Assembly (NCBI RefSeq): GCF_019139535.1
Contig: NZ_CP077073.1
Span: 4,678,501 to 4,742,500 of the forward strand
DNA length: 64,000 nt
Reading direction: 5' to 3'
DNA from: Pseudomonas muyukensis
GTDB taxonomy: Bacteria > Pseudomonadota > Gammaproteobacteria > Pseudomonadales > Pseudomonadaceae
Both the position numbers and the translations under genes were made by a program. The notes below the pieces were generated by a model that saw only the letters and a list, made by a program, of their open reading frames with translations, was not told the DNA's origin and did not search any database. Positions 61,725 to 64,000 of this stretch are shown piece by piece (positions within the stretch are counted from its first letter, which is position 1; every line of letters starts with the position of its first letter).

Positions 61725-63767
61725 ATGCCCCTACCCCTTCCCGCCCCGATCGCCCATCAAGCCGAAGGCCACGACCCCTACGCCTGGCTGCAGCAGCGCG
61801 ACACCCCCGAGGTCCTGGCCTACCTGGAAGCGGAAAACGCCTACCAGCAAGCCGTCCTCGCCGACCAGGCCCCGCTGCGTGAACAGCTGTTCGAAGAAAT
61901 CAAAGGCCGCATCCTCGAGACCGACCTGTCGCTGCCCTCGCCCTGGGGCCCATACCTCTACTACACCCGCACCACCGCGGGCGACGAATACCCGCGCCAT
62001 TATCGCTGCCCGCGCCCGGCCGACGACAGCAACACCGTCGATGCAAGCCACGAGGAGCTGCTGCTCGATCCCAACGCCCTGGCCAATGGCGGCTTTCTTT
62101 CCCTCGGCGCCTTCAGCGTCAGCCCTGACCACCGCCTGCTGGCCTACAGCCTGGACACCAGCGGCGACGAGATCTACACCCTGTACGTCAAGGACCTGGC
62201 CAGCGGCGCGCTGACCACCCTGCCCTTCGACGACTGCGATGGCAGCATGACCTGGGCCAATGACAGCCAGACGCTGTTCTTCGCCGAACTTGACGACACG
62301 CATCGCCCCTGGCGCCTGCGTCGCCACACCCTGGGCGAGGCTGGCGCCGCCACGGTGTTCGAGGAAGCGGACGGACGCTTCTTCCTGCACTGCTACCGCG
62401 CCAGCTCCGAGCGCCAGCTGGTGCTGCTGCTCAACAGCAAGACCACCAGCGAGGCCTGGGTGCTCGACGCCACCACGCCACAGGCTGACTTCACCTGCCT
62501 GGCGCCGCGGGTCGAAGGCCACGAATACTTCCCCGACCACGGCCAGTTCGACGGCCAGTGGCGCTGGTTCGTGCGCAGCAACCAGGCCGGCATCAACTTC
62601 GCCCTGTACCACGCGCCGGCCGACAGCGTGCCGACCCGCGAGCAGTGGCAGGTGCTGGTACCGCACCGCGACGACGTCATGCTCGAAGGGCTCAGCCTCA
62701 ATGCCACGGCGCTGTCGCTGAGCCTGCGCGAAGGCGGCCTGCCGATCATCGAGGTGCACCCACAGGGCTTGCCGGCCTACCGCGTCGAGCTGCCGGACGC
62801 GGCCTACAGCCTCTACGTGCAGGACAGCCTGGAGTTCGCCAGCACGCGCATCCGCCTGCGCTACGAGGCGCTCAACCGCCCGGCCCAGGTGCGCCAGCTG
62901 GAACTGGCCACGGGTGAGCAGCAGGTACTCAAGCAGACCCCGGTACTGGGTGCGTTCGACGCCGACGACTACATCAGCCAGCGCCTGTGGGCGGTGGCCA
63001 AGGACGGCACCCGGGTGCCGATCAGCCTGGTGCGCCGCCGCGCCGACGAGGGCCAGTGCGTACCGTTGTACCTCTACGGCTACGGCGCCTACGGCGAAAG
63101 CCTCGACCCGTGGTTTTCCCATGCCCGCCTGAGCCTGCTGGAGCGCGGCGTGGCCTTCGCCATCGCCCATGTGCGCGGCGGCGGCGAACTGGGCGAGGCC
63201 TGGTACCGGGCCGGCAAGCAGGCACACAAGCACAACAGTTTCGACGACTTCATCGCCTGTGCCGAGCACCTGATCGCCGCGGGCGTGACCACCCGCGAGC
63301 GCCTGGCCATCAGCGGCGGCAGTGCCGGCGGCCTGTTGATGGGCGCGGTGCTCAACCTGCGCCCGGAGCTGTTCCGTTGCGCCATCGCCGAAGTGCCGTT
63401 CGTCGATGTGCTCAACACCATGCTCGACCCCGAGCTGCCGCTGACCGTCACCGAGTACGACGAATGGGGCAACCCCGAGGAGCCAGAGGTGTACGCGCGG
63501 ATCAAGGCCTACGCCCCCTATGAGAACGTCAAGGCCCAGGCCTACCCGGCCATGCTGGTGATCGCCGGCTACAACGACAGCCGCGTGCAGTACTGGGAAG
63601 CGGCCAAGTGGGTGGCACGCCTGCGCACGCGCAAGACCGACGACAACCTGCTGCTGCTCAAGACCGAGATGGGTGCCGGCCACGGGGGCATGAGCGGGCG
63701 CTACCAGGGGCTGCGCGACGTGGCGCTGGAGTATGCGTTCGTCTTCAATGAGCTGGGCGTGGCGTAA
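61725..63767 (+). CDS. ptrB: Oligopeptidase B (S9 prolyl-oligopeptidase family)
   Basis: A 680-residue serine peptidase. An N-terminal seven-bladed propeller (residues to about 400, with LGAFSVSPDHRLLAYSLDTSGDEIYTL among its blades) is followed by the alpha/beta hydrolase domain: Ser533 in SGGSAGG, Asp618 in YNDSRV and His653 in AGHGGMSG. The acidic pocket residues for Arg/Lys at P1 and length mark oligopeptidase B, not prolyl endopeptidase. It cuts short peptides after basic residues in the cytoplasm. The first helix (PIAHQAEGHDPYAWLQQRDTPEVLAYLEAENAY) fixes the ATG at 61725. REP repeats follow. Confidence 0.94.
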   Translation: MPLPLPAPIAHQAEGHDPYAWLQQRDTPEVLAYLEAENAYQQAVLADQAPLREQLFEEIKGRILETDLSLPSPWGPYLYYTRTTAGDEYPRHYRCPRPADDSNTVDASHEELLLDPNALANGGFLSLGAFSVSPDHRLLAYSLDTSGDEIYTLYVKDLASGALTTLPFDDCDGSMTWANDSQTLFFAELDDTHRPWRLRRHTLGEAGAATVFEEADGRFFLHCYRASSERQLVLLLNSKTTSEAWVLDATTPQADFTCLAPRVEGHEYFPDHGQFDGQWRWFVRSNQAGINFALYHAPADSVPTREQWQVLVPHRDDVMLEGLSLNATALSLSLREGGLPIIEVHPQGLPAYRVELPDAAYSLYVQDSLEFASTRIRLRYEALNRPAQVRQLELATGEQQVLKQTPVLGAFDADDYISQRLWAVAKDGTRVPISLVRRRADEGQCVPLYLYGYGAYGESLDPWFSHARLSLLERGVAFAIAHVRGGGELGEAWYRAGKQAHKHNSFDDFIACAEHLIAAGVTTRERLAISGGSAGGLLMGAVLNLRPELFRCAIAEVPFVDVLNTMLDPELPLTVTEYDEWGNPEEPEVYARIKAYAPYENVKAQAYPAMLVIAGYNDSRVQYWEAAKWVARLRTRKTDDNLLLLKTEMGAGHGGMSGRYQGLRDVALEYAFVFNELGVA

Positions 63768-63800
63768 AACGCGATTTTCGTTGTCATAGGGTGCGCAACG

Positions 63801-63905
63801 GCGAGGGCTTTGCCCTCGTTTCGCGACACAAGGCCGCTCCCACAGATTCCGCGCTATGCCTGTGGGAGCGGCCTCGTGTCGCGAAACGGCTGCGCAGCAG
63901 CCCCG
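63801..63905. repeat. REP-like inverted pair after ptrB
   Basis: GAGGGCTTTGCCCTCGTTTCGCGACACAAGGCCGCTCCCACAG (from about 63802) faces CTGTGGGAGCGGCCTCGTGTCGCGAAACGGCTGC (63859 onward). It has a TCGCGAAACG core variation (AAAC for AAAG) not seen in the other pairs. It is followed at once by the next gene's leader. Confidence 0.7.
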
Positions 63906-63942
63906 ACAATTCCAGGACAGCACCCGGTGAGAACAACAACAC

Positions 63943-64000
63943 ATGCCCGACACCCAGCACCTGAACGCCGAAATCCGCGACATGCTCATGGACTGCGGCC
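63943..64000 (+). CDS. Start of an unidentified gene (cut by the window end)
   Basis: From the ATG at 63943 only 19 codons are visible, MPDTQHLNAEIRDMLMDCG, open to the edge. The weak GGTGAGAA site is 14 bases ahead. Too little is present to name a family; the position after ptrB and a REP pair shows only that it is transcribed rightward. Confidence 0.5.
   Translation, partial: MPDTQHLNAEIRDMLMDCG

Overview
The window is GC-rich, densely packed chromosomal DNA from a Pseudomonas, most likely of the P. putida group. This rests on gene content and order: tandem fadD genes followed by a lipase-like hydrolase and a PhaJ-type hydratase, a puuA-puuB pair beside hrpA, monocistronic aceK, lpxO, cysK and ptrB. 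It also rests on many intergenic inverted repeats of the 'TGTAGGAGCGGCCTTGTGTCGCGAAAGGG' and 'AAGCCGGCTCCTACAGG' kinds. No rRNA, tRNA, CRISPR array, prophage or intact insertion sequence was recognised.

Region by region. 1-8 kb: a partial EamA exporter, a DUF2513-like protein, a BrnT/BrnA toxin-antitoxin pair, a DEAD-box RNA helicase, a YbdG-type mechanosensitive channel, two transporters and the azoreductase AzoR. 8-16.6 kb: a LysR regulator, an alpha/beta hydrolase, a periplasmic cyclophilin, an ABC exporter, a GNAT-fold protein, a porin and a FabH-type ketoacyl synthase. 16.9-24 kb: HrpA, then PuuA and PuuB (polyamine catabolism). 24-29.5 kb: two acyl-CoA synthetases, a lipase-like hydrolase and PhaJ, which suits fatty-acid uptake and polyhydroxyalkanoate precursor supply. 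29.5-35 kb: an operon of a SnoaL-like protein, a YciI/DGPF protein and an ECF sigma factor with a long C-terminal extension; then a threonine-dehydratase-like enzyme and a LysE exporter divergent from a MocR-type regulator.

35-39 kb: acetyltransferase, peptide deformylase coupled to a YihY membrane protein, CsbD and CvfB. 39.2-44 kb: a compact four-gene cell-wall operon (D,D-carboxypeptidase, OmpA-like lipoprotein, small peptidoglycan-binding-like protein, FtsI-like transpeptidase) divergent from a LysR regulator; this is the most interesting cluster of the window. 44-51 kb: a DUF6279 lipoprotein, AceK, two EamA transporters, LpxO and CysK. 51-55 kb: a DUF748 protein, and a MoxR ATPase with its von Willebrand A partner. 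55-59.5 kb: an MFS transporter with PxpA, PxpB and PxpC (5-oxoproline use) divergent from a LysR regulator. 59.5-64 kb: a 166-bp near-palindromic element bounded by CTAG, a DUF2937 gene whose stop codon lies inside that element, a YafJ-type amidotransferase, a membrane protein, oligopeptidase B and the start of one more gene.

Most other intergenic gaps hold REP-like inverted pairs, terminators or candidate operators. Functional calls rest on motif and family recognition by eye; no database search was run.
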